Shown here: positions 10,743-21,998 of the stretch, piece by piece
Position numbering within the stretch: the first letter of the stretch is position 1
Layout of the letters: every line of letters starts with the position of its first letter
Assembly (NCBI GenBank): GCA_037178625.1
Contig: CM074128.1
Location: forward strand, 3,906,001-3,970,000
DNA: 64,000 nucleotides
From: Skeletonema tropicum
Taxonomy: Eukaryota; Bacillariophyta; Thalassiosirophyceae; Thalassiosirales; Thalassiosiraceae
Direction: 5' to 3'
The notes under the pieces: model-generated
Seen by the model: only the letters and a program-made list of their open reading frames with translations
The model's database searches: none
What the model was told of the DNA's origin: nothing
Made by a program: the position numbers and the translations under genes

Positions 10743-12732
10743 TATACTATTAATTTTTTTTTGTTCCTGTAGGGTTTGTTTCTATTTAGTGGTATTGTAA
10801 GTGGTAAGAAGTGGAAGCACATGTATATTGTAAAATAGTTGGTGACATCCGCCAGCGATCAGCGTTGAATTTGTGAGGCGACGTCGTGAGAAACCAATCG
10901 CCTTTTTCTGATACGACACACATGAACGTGATGCGGTACGCGGTGGCCCTAATGTAGCAGTTCCCGTGAGAAAGATTATGAGAAAACTTTACTTCGGAGA
11001 CGCGACGGCGATAAATCCCTTTTCCTGTCTTCTTGCTTCTTCCAATCCATCCAACTCCCAACTCTTGTCCAACTCTCGTTTCGTGCTATCGTAACTTCTA
11101 TTATTGTAGTGCAGCATATCTATAATATAGCTCACATTTGGCAGGGAGTTTAATAATTTTCTGCTCTTCAAAAAGAGATAAATCCTGCTATCCACGGGGT
11201 TACGCCACTTAATCTCGATTAAATTAGAAAAATATTGAGACACCTACCTGACTTCGAAAAGTTCCGTCACCCCACGCAAAAATCACACACAATGGCACAA
11301 ACTTCAAAAAAATCCTCAACCATAGACACTATACAGCGGAGAACATCTCCTACCATTACACCAGTACATGGCAAACCCTCCGCGTTTTTTTACAGTAGCT
11401 TCATCATATACCACCCGACCCCTGCGCAGAAAACGCGGAGCATTGGTTACGATGTATTCCTTCAATAAAAAGTTTCGTGCGCGAAGTTTCCTAATGAAAC
11501 ATTGCCGTTCATGTCGGAGGGAGAGTCATGCCGGTGCATAACCCATGGAGACATAAAGCATGATCCTTGCAGCCCACCAATCGAGTGTATATATCCATAG
11601 GGAGGCGTGGGTGTCTTAGTGTACCGATGTTTCGGCCGGTAACACCATCCTCAACGTCGTAACTCGATGTCCATCAATGGTTCATTTTTATCTTTGGCCC
11701 TACTGCAATAAGGAGTGACAATAACACCAATGAAGGCAACCAACACTCTCCATCGACTCTAATATGGTGATAGACGATTAATTGACCCTTGGAGTGGAAT
11801 GGAAGCTCTTATGACATCATTTTGATGATACAAAAAATGTACATGTTTTTCGTCTCTGTCGAACGCAACAACTAACCGAAAGCTAATGGAAACGGGATGC
11901 ATATCGATCAAACAAGCATCAGCTTATTATTATTATGATAGTAAACATCCTTGGGAGCGATAATAACAATGAGTTCTGAGGAAATACTTGTTTGTTCAGT
12001 AAAACTCATTGCATATTTAGCCTACATCAAAACCAACATACATAACACTGTCTCCCATGTGTTATAATCACTATAAAGCATCATCCACTTGTCGAAGTAT
12101 TCGAATATACGCATACGATCAATTGGTATATAAATTACCACTCATTTGATGTTATCGGTCCTTCACGATGTTGATTTCAGCATTGCGTTTAAGGAGCAAA
12201 TAATAGATTCTGTCTAACTTGTGAAATGTGGTTGATTATCGATTAGATAATGGGTTTGGACTACCCAAGGATAAATAGACGCCCAATGTATATATAACAT
12301 TGATGTGGTGAAAGGATATCCTCTCTTTTGTAACATATCATTGCCGAAACGTCCATAGGAGGGGTGAATGGAGGTGAAAGTGGTAAATTTTATGCCGTCG
12401 ATGGCGACGTTATTTTATTCATTTACGGTGGATCGACTGAGTTTTCCTGGCTTGGGCGCGTATAAGATGATTTATGCGACTGATCAAGCCGAGTATTCTA
12501 GGCGTATTCAATATGCACGCTTAACTGTGGCCACAGGAGTGGAGGACATCATGGTGACGGTGTAAAAGGTGTGGTGGATGATGGATTTTTTGCGTTTCTC
12601 GTTCCATCTCAAAATTACGCGGGAAGGCCAAACGTAACCCCGTGTATCTTGCTGCTATCTTCCAATACGAAGATGTGTGGCTACATTCACTTAAAAAATC
12701 AAAAAATTGTTAGCTTGACTAATACATTTGGT
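10743..12732. other. Two-kilobase gene-poor stretch
   Basis: About 2 kb between the start of one minus-strand gene and the end of the next. Only short frames under about 90 codons occur on either strand (for example 11235-11468 and 12368-12837), none with recognisable motifs or signal peptides. The part between about 11850 and 12350 is visibly AT-rich. I found no tRNA, snRNA or repeat by eye. Confidence 0.5.
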
Positions 12733-13887
12733 TTATGCTTGGATGAAATGAACAATTGCACAGCTGGCCTGGTCCAATCCGTTGTCATCACTTCCTACCC
12801 ATGGTTCTTCGCGATGAGAACATGTATCACTTCTTAACATGACGATTCTATCTCGAATTGCTTCAACCTTCTGACCATCAGTTTCCATAGTCAATCCACC
12901 TCCATTGGATGAGTCCCATTGCTTCGAAGAGAGATAGAGCATTGTTGTAAGACGACGAGAGTCACTTTCAATTCCATCGCTGTCTCCACAAACGACTCCA
13001 AATTCTCTTTCCGATAAGCTGTCGCCGCTGTCAGCATCCTCTGGATTGGCAAGGAATGACATGGTGCCTAACTTCGTCTTGTGATCATAAAGCCGCAACG
13101 AGCCCATACTTGCTGCTGAATCTAGTTTTGGTAAATCTCCAGCTCCAATCACATCATATTCTTTGTTCAATAGTGGTGGCAAATGTCTTGTAATACTAAC
13201 AACATATTCCGTCAGCCGTGGGCACATGGCGTAATTCTCTCCTCCTACAATTTGTGCTACAAATTCTCCGTCAGCAATACGAGTAATATCACGTTGCATC
13301 TTATCATTTTCAAGCATGGAAGAACTCTCTGATAACATTTCGGATATCATTGCATCTCCGAATACTGCATCTTCATTCTCAGAATCGCCATCAACTGCTT
13401 TAGATAGGAATCCATCGTACACAAAGTATCCTTTCTCAGCTAAACTCTTGGCTGCTTCATTAATTGGAAATGATTCTTCTACTCTCTTACGAACGTGGGT
13501 TAAGCAATCCACGCTTTTACGCTGAGCCTGAACAAGTTCCGATGCTTTTGCAATAGTTTCTTCTGTTTCCTCCTCGATAGATGCGTCCTGTTCCTCGGTC
13601 ACTTCACTTGTTGGAGCTGGTATATCCTCTCGTTTTGATCCTACAGAAGCCTCTGTCTTTTCCCATTTGTCAACTGCTGGTAAATCATTGAGAATTCCTC
13701 TATCGACGGTAGCACTTGGTAATTTCTTGGCTCTTTGTCTTCGTCTCTCTTTCATGGATGGTTTCCTCTTTCCCATGTAAAGAGAGGTGTCAGCGCCGAT
13801 TACAACTGGGCGCAGCGATAGAGGAGCTGTAAAGCCCTCTACATTGGTTGCAATGCAAGCCACCAGCGCGAGCGTAGGGATCATCAT
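12733..13887 (-). CDS. Plastid-targeted, degenerate prolyl-4-hydroxylase-like protein
   Basis: A single exon of 384 residues. The N-terminus is a signal peptide ending NVEG|FTAPLSL, the diatom plastid-import pattern, followed by a basic transit-like stretch and an acidic linker. From about 145 the sequence follows the double-stranded beta-helix layout of EGLN-type 2-oxoglutarate/Fe(II) dioxygenases: GYFVYDGFL, SLRLYDHKTKLG, RRLTTMLYLSSKQWDSSNGG, DRIVMLRSDTCSHREEPW. The distal iron histidine seems kept (His358), but the proximal HxD is not visible (Asp268-His269-Lys-Thr instead), and the 2-oxoglutarate arginine position reads Ser375. It is therefore probably not a normal dioxygenase. It starts head-to-head with the plastid protein at 14177. 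The fold assignment is moderately sure; the role is unknown. Confidence 0.75.
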   Translation of the reverse strand: MMIPTLALVACIATNVEGFTAPLSLRPVVIGADTSLYMGKRKPSMKERRRQRAKKLPSATVDRGILNDLPAVDKWEKTEASVGSKREDIPAPTSEVTEEQDASIEEETEETIAKASELVQAQRKSVDCLTHVRKRVEESFPINEAAKSLAEKGYFVYDGFLSKAVDGDSENEDAVFGDAMISEMLSESSSMLENDKMQRDITRIADGEFVAQIVGGENYAMCPRLTEYVVSITRHLPPLLNKEYDVIGAGDLPKLDSAASMGSLRLYDHKTKLGTMSFLANPEDADSGDSLSEREFGVVCGDSDGIESDSRRLTTMLYLSSKQWDSSNGGGLTMETDGQKVEAIRDRIVMLRSDTCSHREEPWVGSDDNGLDQASCAIVHFIQA

Positions 13888-14176
13888 GGTTGAAATAGAG
13901 CGGATAATGTTGTTGTGCTACTGCTTCGTGCGTCACAACGTCATCGTGGACTTCCACTTTTCACTTTTCAATTTTGAGCAGAGGATGACTCGGGACTGAT
14001 TTACGTCCGCATTGCAGACGAGTCACGTGAAAGGGCGCTTCGCTTCAAGCGACGTCACCATGAAGATCTTCACCCTGCACCTCGTTGACTCCATCTGCAT
14101 CTGTACCATAATACAAATACGAGCAGGTCATCATAGAGAGAGAAAGAGCTGGCTGTGTCTCCCATACTTCACAATC
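13888..14176. promoter_or_regulatory. Bidirectional promoter between two plastid-protein genes
   Basis: Only 289 bases separate the two divergent start codons, and both products carry plastid-targeting presequences. Shared regulation is a reasonable inference. I see no specific factor site. Confidence 0.5.
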
Positions 14177-14809
14177 ATGTCTACTAGTCACCGTGCGTTA
14201 TCTATTCCAGCTATATTATTGGTTGTGCTGGCAATCTGCAACCAGTCAGCGTATGGCTTTTCGCCATCAATCATTCGGACGTCAACATGCAAAACTGCTA
14301 CTGCTAAAAACTATCACGTTGGTGTCACCGCATCCACCAGTAGCAGCACATTATTTTCGTCTGAAGAGTCGCTAGAAAATATGGAGAGCGATGATGGTAG
14401 CACTGTTGATCCTGCAAGCAGCATTCCTCAGCAACCAGCTACTACAACTAAAAAGAAACTGGATCCTCTCATCGCAAGCTTGACCCGCATAGATGAACCT
14501 ACTCCATCGAATGTCCCCATGAGAAGCGTCCCTTTATTTGGAGAAGTCCCAGCCGATGGTAATCTAGCACTTCTCGTCCCAGCTGCAGGAATTGCAATTT
14601 TGGGATTTCTTTTCAGTATTGTTGTGGCGTTTAATGCGAGAGATGAACTTGTTAGTGAGCTGAACAAGGTGGAGCTACCGAAGATGGAGTACAAGCCAAC
14701 AGTTGTGGTCGAGGGACAATGTAGAGGTTTATGTTCCAACCAAGACGATGATGTTGATGGGTTGAGAAATTTTATGGAGAGCATATCCAGAAAAGAGTCG
14801 GTCTACTGA
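14177..14809 (+). CDS. Plastid-targeted single-pass membrane protein
   Basis: 210 residues from the ATG at 14177. The frame stays open 55 codons further upstream, but only the 14177 start puts a signal peptide at the N-terminus (AILLVVLAICNQSAYG|FSPS), with the plastid-type Phe at +1. A Ser/Thr-rich transit-like region follows, then a conserved-looking stretch (DPLIASLTRI, VPMRSVPLFGEVPADGNLALL) and one transmembrane helix (LVPAAGIAILGFLFSIVVAF). The short charged tail contains a CxxxC pair (QCRGLC). I do not recognise the family. A thylakoid or envelope protein is likely by inference. Confidence 0.75.
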   Translation: MSTSHRALSIPAILLVVLAICNQSAYGFSPSIIRTSTCKTATAKNYHVGVTASTSSSTLFSSEESLENMESDDGSTVDPASSIPQQPATTTKKKLDPLIASLTRIDEPTPSNVPMRSVPLFGEVPADGNLALLVPAAGIAILGFLFSIVVAFNARDELVSELNKVELPKMEYKPTVVVEGQCRGLCSNQDDDVDGLRNFMESISRKESVY

Positions 14810-14999
14810 AGGTAACACAGCGAATAGTGAAGCAGCAAATTTCGATACTAATCAATAGAAGCGTAAGATTCGAAGCATGTCCAACTATTCATTTATTTAT
14901 TGAGCAAGATAAATAGAAAAATAGATCTCCAGTGATAGAAATACTAAACACGTAAAAGAGACATTCAGCTGGAGAGAATATTATACAATGAAGCATGAA

Positions 15000-17900
15000 A
15001 ATAGTGTCCGTGTGCGCGTGAGCCGCTTCTGTAGGACAGTGATACTTGAGTACGATAGTAAAGAAACACATTCTCACTGCGCAGAAGGATTGCTTGCTTG
15101 GAAGTGATGCTGCAACATATATAGCTGATCTGAGAGGTCCAATTCGAGCTGGCCCGCAGCACCACATCTAACCATATGGTATCGTATTTATCTATCTTCG
15201 TCAATATTTGCATGAGCCGCTACTAGTGTCACATTAATCTTGAAGGCACTAGTATGAAAGCTTATTTGCAGTGTGCTAAAGGATTGCTTGCCTAGAAACA
15301 ATGCTGCAACGTCGTGGCAGATCTGAGAGGTCCAGTTGTGGCTGCCCCGCATCAAAACATCTTACCATATCGTATCACCGTCAATATGCGCAGAAGCCGC
15401 TTCTAATGACTTCGATCTTCATCATGCCAGGTGATTTCGCAAGAATCGTGCAAGAAACTAGACCCCGTCAAATCCAAAAAGAATCATGATTTGAGCCATA
15501 CAATAGGAGTATGTAAAAGAGATGTTCTACTTTGATAGCTCATCTGAGAGGTCAAGTTGAGCTGTCCCGCAGCTCGTCATTCAACCATATCGTATCTATC
15601 GTCGTCAATAAAGGCAGAAGCCGTTTCTAGTGGCCCATTATACTTGCCGCCGATACTAAACAAGCTCATTTTCACTGCGCAGACGGATTGCGTACATAAT
15701 ATGTTGAAGCGATGCCACGACAGCTGATCTGATCTGATCTGATCTGAGAAGTCCAGTTTAGCTGTCCCGCAGCTCGTCATTCAACCATATCGTATCTATC
15801 GTCGTCAATAAAGGCAGGAGCCGCTTCTAGTGGCCCATTATACTTGCCGGCGATACTAAACAAGCTCATTTGCACTGCGCAGACGGATTGCGTACATATG
15901 TTGAAGCGAAGCCACGACAGCTGATCTGATCTGATCTGATCTGAGAAGTCCAGTTCAGCTGTCCCGCAGCTCGTCATTCAACCATATCGTATCTATCGTC
16001 GTCAATAAAGGCAGGAGCCGCTTCTAGTGGCCCATTATACTTGCCGGCGATACTAAACAAGCTCATTTGCACTGCGCAGACGGATTGCGTATGTTGAAGC
16101 GATGTTCTACGCTGATAGCTCATCTGAGAGGTCCAGTTGAGCTGTCCCGCAGCTCGTCATTCAACCATATCGTATCTATCGTCGTCAATAAAGGCAGAAG
16201 CCGCTTCTAGTGGCCCATTATACTTGCCGCCGATACTAAACAAGCTCATTTGCACTGCGCAGACGGATTGCGTACATATGTTGAAGCGAAGCCACGACAG
16301 CTGATCTGATCTGATCTGATCTGAGAAGTCCAGTTCAGCTGTCCCGCAGCTCGTCATTCAACCATATCGTATCTATCGTCGTCAATAAAGGCAGGAGCCG
16401 CTTCTAGTGGCCCATTATACTTGCCGCCGATACTAAACAAGCTCATTTGCACTGCGCAGACGGATGTACTCCAGTTGAGCTGTCCCGCAGCTCGTCATTC
16501 AACCATATCGTATCTATCGTCGTCAATAACGACAGGAGCCGCTTCTAGTGGCCCATTATACTTACCGGCGATACTAAACAAGCTCATTTGCACTGCGCAG
16601 ACGGATTGCGTATGTTGAAGCGATGCCACGACAGCTGATCTTATCTTAGAGGTCCAGTTGAGCTGTCCCGCAGCTCGTCATTTATTCAACCATATCGTAT
16701 CTATCGTCGTCAATAACGACAGGAGCCGCTTCTAGTGGCCCATTATACTTACCGGCGATACTAAACAAGCTCATTTGCACTGCGCAGACGGATTGCGTAC
16801 ATAACATGTTGAAGCGATGCCACGACAGCTGATCTGATCTGAGAGGTCCAGTTGAGCTGTCCCGCAGCTCGTCATTTATTCAACCATATCGTATCTATCG
16901 TCGTCAATAAAGGCAGGAGCCGCTTCTAGTGGCCCATTATACTTGCCTGCGATACTAAACAAGCTCATTTGCACTGCGCAGACGGACTGCGCATGTTCAA
17001 GAGTTGTTTTACTCTGATATCTCATTTGATCGGAGAGGTCCAGTTGAGCTGTCCCGCAGCTCGTCATTCAACCATATCGTATCTATCGTCGTCAATAACG
17101 ACAGGAGCCGCTTCTAGTGGCCCATTATACTTGCCGCCGATACTAAACAAGCTCATTTGCACTGCGCAGACGGATTGCGTATGTTGAAGTGATGCCACAA
17201 CAGCTGATCTGATCTTAGAGGTCCAGTTTAGCTGTCCCGCAGCTCGTCATTCAACCATATCGTATCTATCGTCGTCAATAACGACAGGAGCCGCTTCTAG
17301 TGGCCCATTATACTTACCGGCGATACTAAACAAGCTCATTTGCACTGCGCAGACGGATTGCGTATGTTGAAGCGATGCCACGACAGCTGATCTTATCTTA
17401 GAGGTCCAGTTGAGCTGGCCCGCAGCTCGTCATTTATTCAACCATATCGTATCTATCGTCGTCAATAACGACAGGAGCCGCTTCTAGTGGCCCATTATAC
17501 TTACCGGCGATACTAAACAAGCTCATTTGCACTGCGCAGACGGATTGCGTATGTTGAAGCGATGCCACGACAGCTGATCTTATCTTAGAGGTCCAGTTGA
17601 GCTGTCCCGCAGCTCGTCATTTATTCAACCATATCGTATCTATCGTCGTCAATAAAGGCAGGAGCCGCTTCTAGTGGCCCATTATACTTGCCTGCGATAC
17701 TAAACAAGCTCATTTGCACTGCGCAGACGGACTGCGCATGTTCAAGAGTTGTTTTACTCTGATATCTCATTTGATCATAGAGGTCAAGTTGAGCTGTCCC
17801 GCAGCTCGTCATTCAACCATATCGTATCTATCGTCGTCAATAAAGGAGGAAGCCACTTCTAGTGGCCCATTATACTTGCCTGCGATACTAAACAAGCTCA

Positions 17901-20640
17901 TTTGCACTGCGCAGACGGATTGCGTACATAATATGTTGAAGCGATGCCACGACAGTTGATCTGATCTTAGAGGTCCAGTTGAGCTGTCCCGCAGCTCGTC
18001 ATTTAACCATATCGTATCTATCGTCGTCAATAACGACAGGAGCCGCTTCTAGTGGCCCATTATACTTGCCGCCGATACTAAACAAGCTCATTTGCACTGC
18101 GCAGACGGATTGCGTATGTTGAAGCGATGCCACGACAGCTGATCTTATCTTAGAGGTCCAGTTGAGCTGTCCCGCAGCTCGTCATTTAACCATATCGTAT
18201 CTATCGTCGTCAATAACGACAGGAGCCGCTTCTAGTGGCCCATTATACTTACCGGCGATACTAAACAAGCTCATTTGCACTGCGCAGACGGATTGCGTAT
18301 GTTGAAGCGATGCCACGACAGTTGATCTGATCTTAGAGGTCCAGTTGAGCTGTCCCGCAGCTCGTCATTTATTCAACCATATCGTATCTATCGTCGTCAA
18401 TAAAGGCAGGAGCCGCTTCTAGTGGCCCATTATACTTGCCTGCGATACTAAACAAGCTCATTTGCACTGCGCAGACGGATTGCGCATGTTCAAGAGTTGT
18501 TTTACTCTGATATCTCATTTGATCATAGAGGTCCAGTTGAGCTGTCCCGCAGCTCGTCATTCAACCATATCGTATCTATCGTCGTCAATAAAGGAGGAAG
18601 CCACTTCTAGTGGCCCATTATACTTGCCTGCGATACTAAACAAGCTCATTTGCACTGCGCAGACGGATTGCGTACATAATATGTTGAAGCGATGCCACGA
18701 CAGTTGATCTGATCTTAGAGGTCCAGTTGAGCTGTCCCGCAGCTCGTCATTTAACCATATCGTATCTATCGTCGTCAATAACGACAGGAGCCGCTTCTAG
18801 TGGCCCATTATACTTGCCGCCGATACTAAACAAGCTCATTTGCACTGCGCAGACGGATTGCGTATGTTGAAGCGATGCCACGACAGCTGATCTTATCTTA
18901 GAGGTCCAGTTGAGCTGTCCCGCAGCTCGTCATTTAACCATATCGTATCTATCGTCGTCAATAACGACAGGAGCCGCTTCTAGTGGCCCATTATACTTAC
19001 CGGCGATACTAAACAAGCTCATTTGCACTGCGCAGACGGATTGCGTATGTTGAAGCGATGCCACGACAGTTGATCTGATCTTAGAGGTCCAGTTGAGCTG
19101 TCCCGCAGCTCGTCATTTATTCAACCATATCGTATCTATCGTCGTCAATAAAGGCAGGAGCCGCTTCTAGTGGCCCATTATACTTGCCTGCGATACTAAA
19201 CAAGCTCATTTGCACTGCGCAGACGGATTGCGCATGTTCAAGAGTTGTTTTACTCTGATATCTCATTTGATCATAGAGGTCCAGTTGAGCTGTCCCGCAG
19301 CTCGTCATTCAACCATATCGTATCTATCGTCGTCAATAAAGGAGGAAGCCACTTCTAGTGGCCCATTATACTTGCCGCCGATACTAAACAAGCTCATTTG
19401 CACTGCGCAGACGGATTGCGTACATAATATGTTGAAGCGATGCCACGACAGTTGATCTGATCTTAGAGGTCCAGTTGAGCTGGCCCGCAGCTCGTCATTT
19501 AACCATATCGTATCTATCGTCGTCAATAACGACAGGAGCCGCTTCTAGTGGCCCATTATACTTGCCGCCGATACTAAACAAGCTCATTTGCACTGCGCAG
19601 ACGGATTGCGTATGTTGAAGCGATGCCACGACAGCTGATCTTATCTTAGAGGTCCAGTTGAGCTGTCCCGCAGCTCGTCATTTAACCATATCGTATCTAT
19701 CGTCGTCAATAACGACAGGAGCCGCTTCTAGTGGCCCATTATACTTACCGGCGATACTAAACAAGCTCATTTGCACTGCGCAGACGGATTGCGTATGTTG
19801 AAGCGATGCCACGACAGTTGATCTGATCTTAGAGGTCCAGTTGAGCTGTCCCGCAGCTCGTCATTTATTCAACCATATCGTATCTATCGTCGTCAATAAA
19901 GGCAGGAGCCGCTTCTAGTGGCCCATTATACTTGCCGCCGATACTAAACAAGCTCATCTTCACTGCGCAGACGGACTGCGCATGTTCAAGAGTTGTTTTA
20001 CTCTGATATCTCATTTGATCTTAGAGGTCCAGTTGAGCTGTCCCGCAGCTCGTCATTCAACCATATCGTATCTATCGTCGTCAATAACGACAGGAGCCGC
20101 TTCTAGTGGCCCATTATACTTGCCGGCGATACTAAACAAGCTCATTTGCACTGCGCAGACGGATTGCGTACATAATATGTTGAAGCGATGCCACGACAGC
20201 TGATCTGATCTGAGAGGTCCAGTTGAGCTGTCCCGCAGCTCGTCATTTATTCAACCATATCGTATCTATCGTCGTCAATAAAGGCAGGAGCCGCTTCTAG
20301 TGGCCCACTTTACTTGCCTGCGATACTAAACAAGCTCATTTGCACTGTACAGACTGATTGCGTATGTTCAAGCCACGATCCACTCTGATAGCTCATCTGA
20401 GAGGTCCAGTTGAGCTGTCCCGCAGCTCGTCATTCAACCATATCGTATCTATCGTCGTCAATATATGCAGGAGTTCTGTCTTTTTACACTTGTAAGCTCA
20501 TATTTGCACTGCGCAGACGGGCACTTGTAAGCTCATTTGCACTGCGCAGACGGGTCCAGTTGTGGCTGGCCCACAGCACCACATCCATTTATATCGTATC
20601 TATCGTTTTCAATATGCGGATGACCCGCTTCTAGATTGTT
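15000..20640. repeat. Satellite array of about 183-200 bp monomers
   Basis: About 27 clear tandem copies, anchored on AGCTCGTCAT at 15571, 15771, 15968, 16151, 16348, 16489, 16672, 16866, 17058, 17241, 17424, 17611, 17803, 17993, 18176, 18359, 18551, 18741, 18924, 19107, 19299, 19489, 19672, 19855, 20047, 20237 and 20424. Spacing is mostly 183, 187, 190, 192, 197 or 200 bases, with one 141-base short unit. Diverged copies continue left to about 15000 and right to about 20640. Each monomer holds the inverted repeat GAGCTG-TCCCG-CAGCTC, and some carry a small GATCT tract. Short antisense frames recur with the repeat but shift between monomers, so I do not call them genes. Composition is not AT-rich. 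Confidence 0.97.
17611..19854. repeat. Higher-order repeat, three 748 bp units
   Basis: Inside the satellite, monomers of 192, 190, 183 and 183 bases repeat in that order three times (starts 17611, 18359, 19107; period exactly 748). A partial fourth unit (192, 190, then 187) follows from 19855. The 192-base monomer is recognisable by CATGTTCAAGAGTTGTTTTA. Corresponding monomers in successive units are nearly identical, while neighbouring monomers within a unit differ. This is higher-order organisation produced by recent unequal exchange or amplification. Confidence 0.95.
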
Positions 20641-21134
20641 TCATTTTGGTTGGTTTTCATTGTATTCTCGATTTATGTTTGTACGCACTTTCAGAAGAAA
20701 TGCTCAGCAGGGGCGATGGTACGCCTTGCAGATTGCTGTACGGTAGCACCACATTCATCCACTTCTTTCATTCCACAATGTCGATCGAACAGGCACTATC
20801 ATTGAGTTGTTTATGGTTACTTGATGCTATTGTTGTGGACAGTTCCGTTTTCATAGCACCTCTGATGCTTGGTTTGGTGTATTTATTGTTGGTTGGTAGC
20901 TGCGGTTAGTGAGGCTATTAATTCTCGCTCAGGAGACTTAAGGTAGAATATGGGACTTGCTTACTTTCCTTCATCTGGCCGATCGAGTCCGGCTGCGATA
21001 GCGATCGGTACTGTTCAGACGCGAATCCATCCCCTCGCAGATGAATTGATTCGATATTATATCGAAGGTCGTCGAAAAGATCATGAAATAAAAGAAGTTA
21101 ATCAAACAAATAAGTACCCCAATACAATCAAACC
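20641..21134. other. Intergenic region, satellite edge to proteasome gene
   Basis: About 490 bases with no supported gene. The right edge of the satellite ends near 20640. The rest presumably holds the proteasome-subunit promoter. A frame at 20562-20909 starts inside the satellite and looks spurious. Confidence 0.5.
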
Positions 21135-21857
21135 ATGTACGCTCAACAGCAATACCCACAACCAATGATGGCACCCACCGCCGACTCTGACGCCTACAGC
21201 GGCAAATCCGCCGAGACCCGCCACCTCAAACCAGGCGAACTCTCCACAGGCACCACCATCATGGCAATCCAATTCGACAAGGGCGTCGTCCTCTGTGCCG
21301 ACTCTCGCGTCTCCACCGGCGCCTACGTTGCCAACCGCGCCAGTGATAAAATTGCCCAGCTCCATGATCACATTTGGTGTTGCCGCTCTGGATCTGCCGC
21401 GGATACGCAGGCGCTTACGGATTATGTGCGTCATTTTCTGGCGCAGTTGGCGGTGGAGACGGGACGGTTACCGGAGGTGAAGGTTGCGGCTCATTTGATG
21501 AGGAGATTGTGTTATGAGAATAAGGATAATCTTATGGCTGGCGTTATTGTTGGGGGATGGGATCCTGTCAGTGGAGGAGCTGTGTTTAATATCCCGTTGG
21601 GTGGGGCTTGTATTCCTATGCCGTTTGCGATTGGGGGAAGTGGATCTACGTTCATTTATGGCTTGGTGGATTCGGAGTTTAAGGAAAATATGACAAAGGA
21701 GGAAGCTTTGGCGTTGTGTTCAAAGGCTGTGAGCCATGCCATGGCGAGAGATGGTTCGAGTGGAGGTGTTATTCGAACGTGCGTAGCGACTGCCGAGGGC
21801 AATGAGAGGGAGATGATTCCTGGAAATAAACTGCCATATGGCCCTGCTGGATGGTAA
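21135..21857 (+). CDS. PSMB6: 20S proteasome subunit beta1 (caspase-like)
   Basis: A single exon of 240 residues. It is an active-site subunit of the 20S proteasome core. The propeptide should be cleaved at STG39|T40, making Thr40 the catalytic Thr1. Counting from there, Asp17 (ADSR) and Lys33 (SDK) sit at their canonical positions. Arg45 in the CCR-SGSAADTQ segment is the S1-pocket residue typical of beta1, which gives post-acidic (caspase-like) cleavage. The order GTTIMAIQFDKGVVLCADSR, then RSGSAADTQA, then GGVIRTCVAT matches the eukaryotic beta1 family throughout. The ATG at 21135 gives a 39-residue propeptide, normal for the family. Confidence 0.97.
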   Translation: MYAQQQYPQPMMAPTADSDAYSGKSAETRHLKPGELSTGTTIMAIQFDKGVVLCADSRVSTGAYVANRASDKIAQLHDHIWCCRSGSAADTQALTDYVRHFLAQLAVETGRLPEVKVAAHLMRRLCYENKDNLMAGVIVGGWDPVSGGAVFNIPLGGACIPMPFAIGGSGSTFIYGLVDSEFKENMTKEEALALCSKAVSHAMARDGSSGGVIRTCVATAEGNEREMIPGNKLPYGPAGW

Positions 21858-21998
21858 CTCACTTGAAGTGAATCGAAGAGAGCTATTTTACAATAGCATC
21901 TAATCCCTCTAAAGTTTTATATTTTGGCAATAACACAGACAGCATCGATTGTGAAAGTTACCACTTGACAAGGTTATATACAAATATTATTGTTAATA

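Noticed and set aside
12368..12837. Two short plus-strand frames near 12.4-12.8 kb
   Set aside because: 65 and 88 codons, unlike any protein I know. The second runs antisense into the prolyl-hydroxylase-like gene.
14012..14176. Upstream extension of the plastid protein to an earlier start
   Set aside because: It would bury the signal peptide 55 residues inside the protein. The ATG at 14177 gives a proper presequence.
15571..20430. Recurrent 60-80 codon open frames on both strands of the satellite
   Set aside because: They recur only because the DNA repeats. Frames shift between monomers of different length, and there is no start context, motif or conserved end.
15571..20430. CRISPR-like array
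   Set aside because: Units of 183-200 bases are continuous tandem copies without unique spacers, in a eukaryotic context with introns.
20562..20909. 115-codon frame at the satellite's right edge
   Set aside because: Begins inside a diverged monomer and has biased hydrophobic low-information composition. No support for translation.
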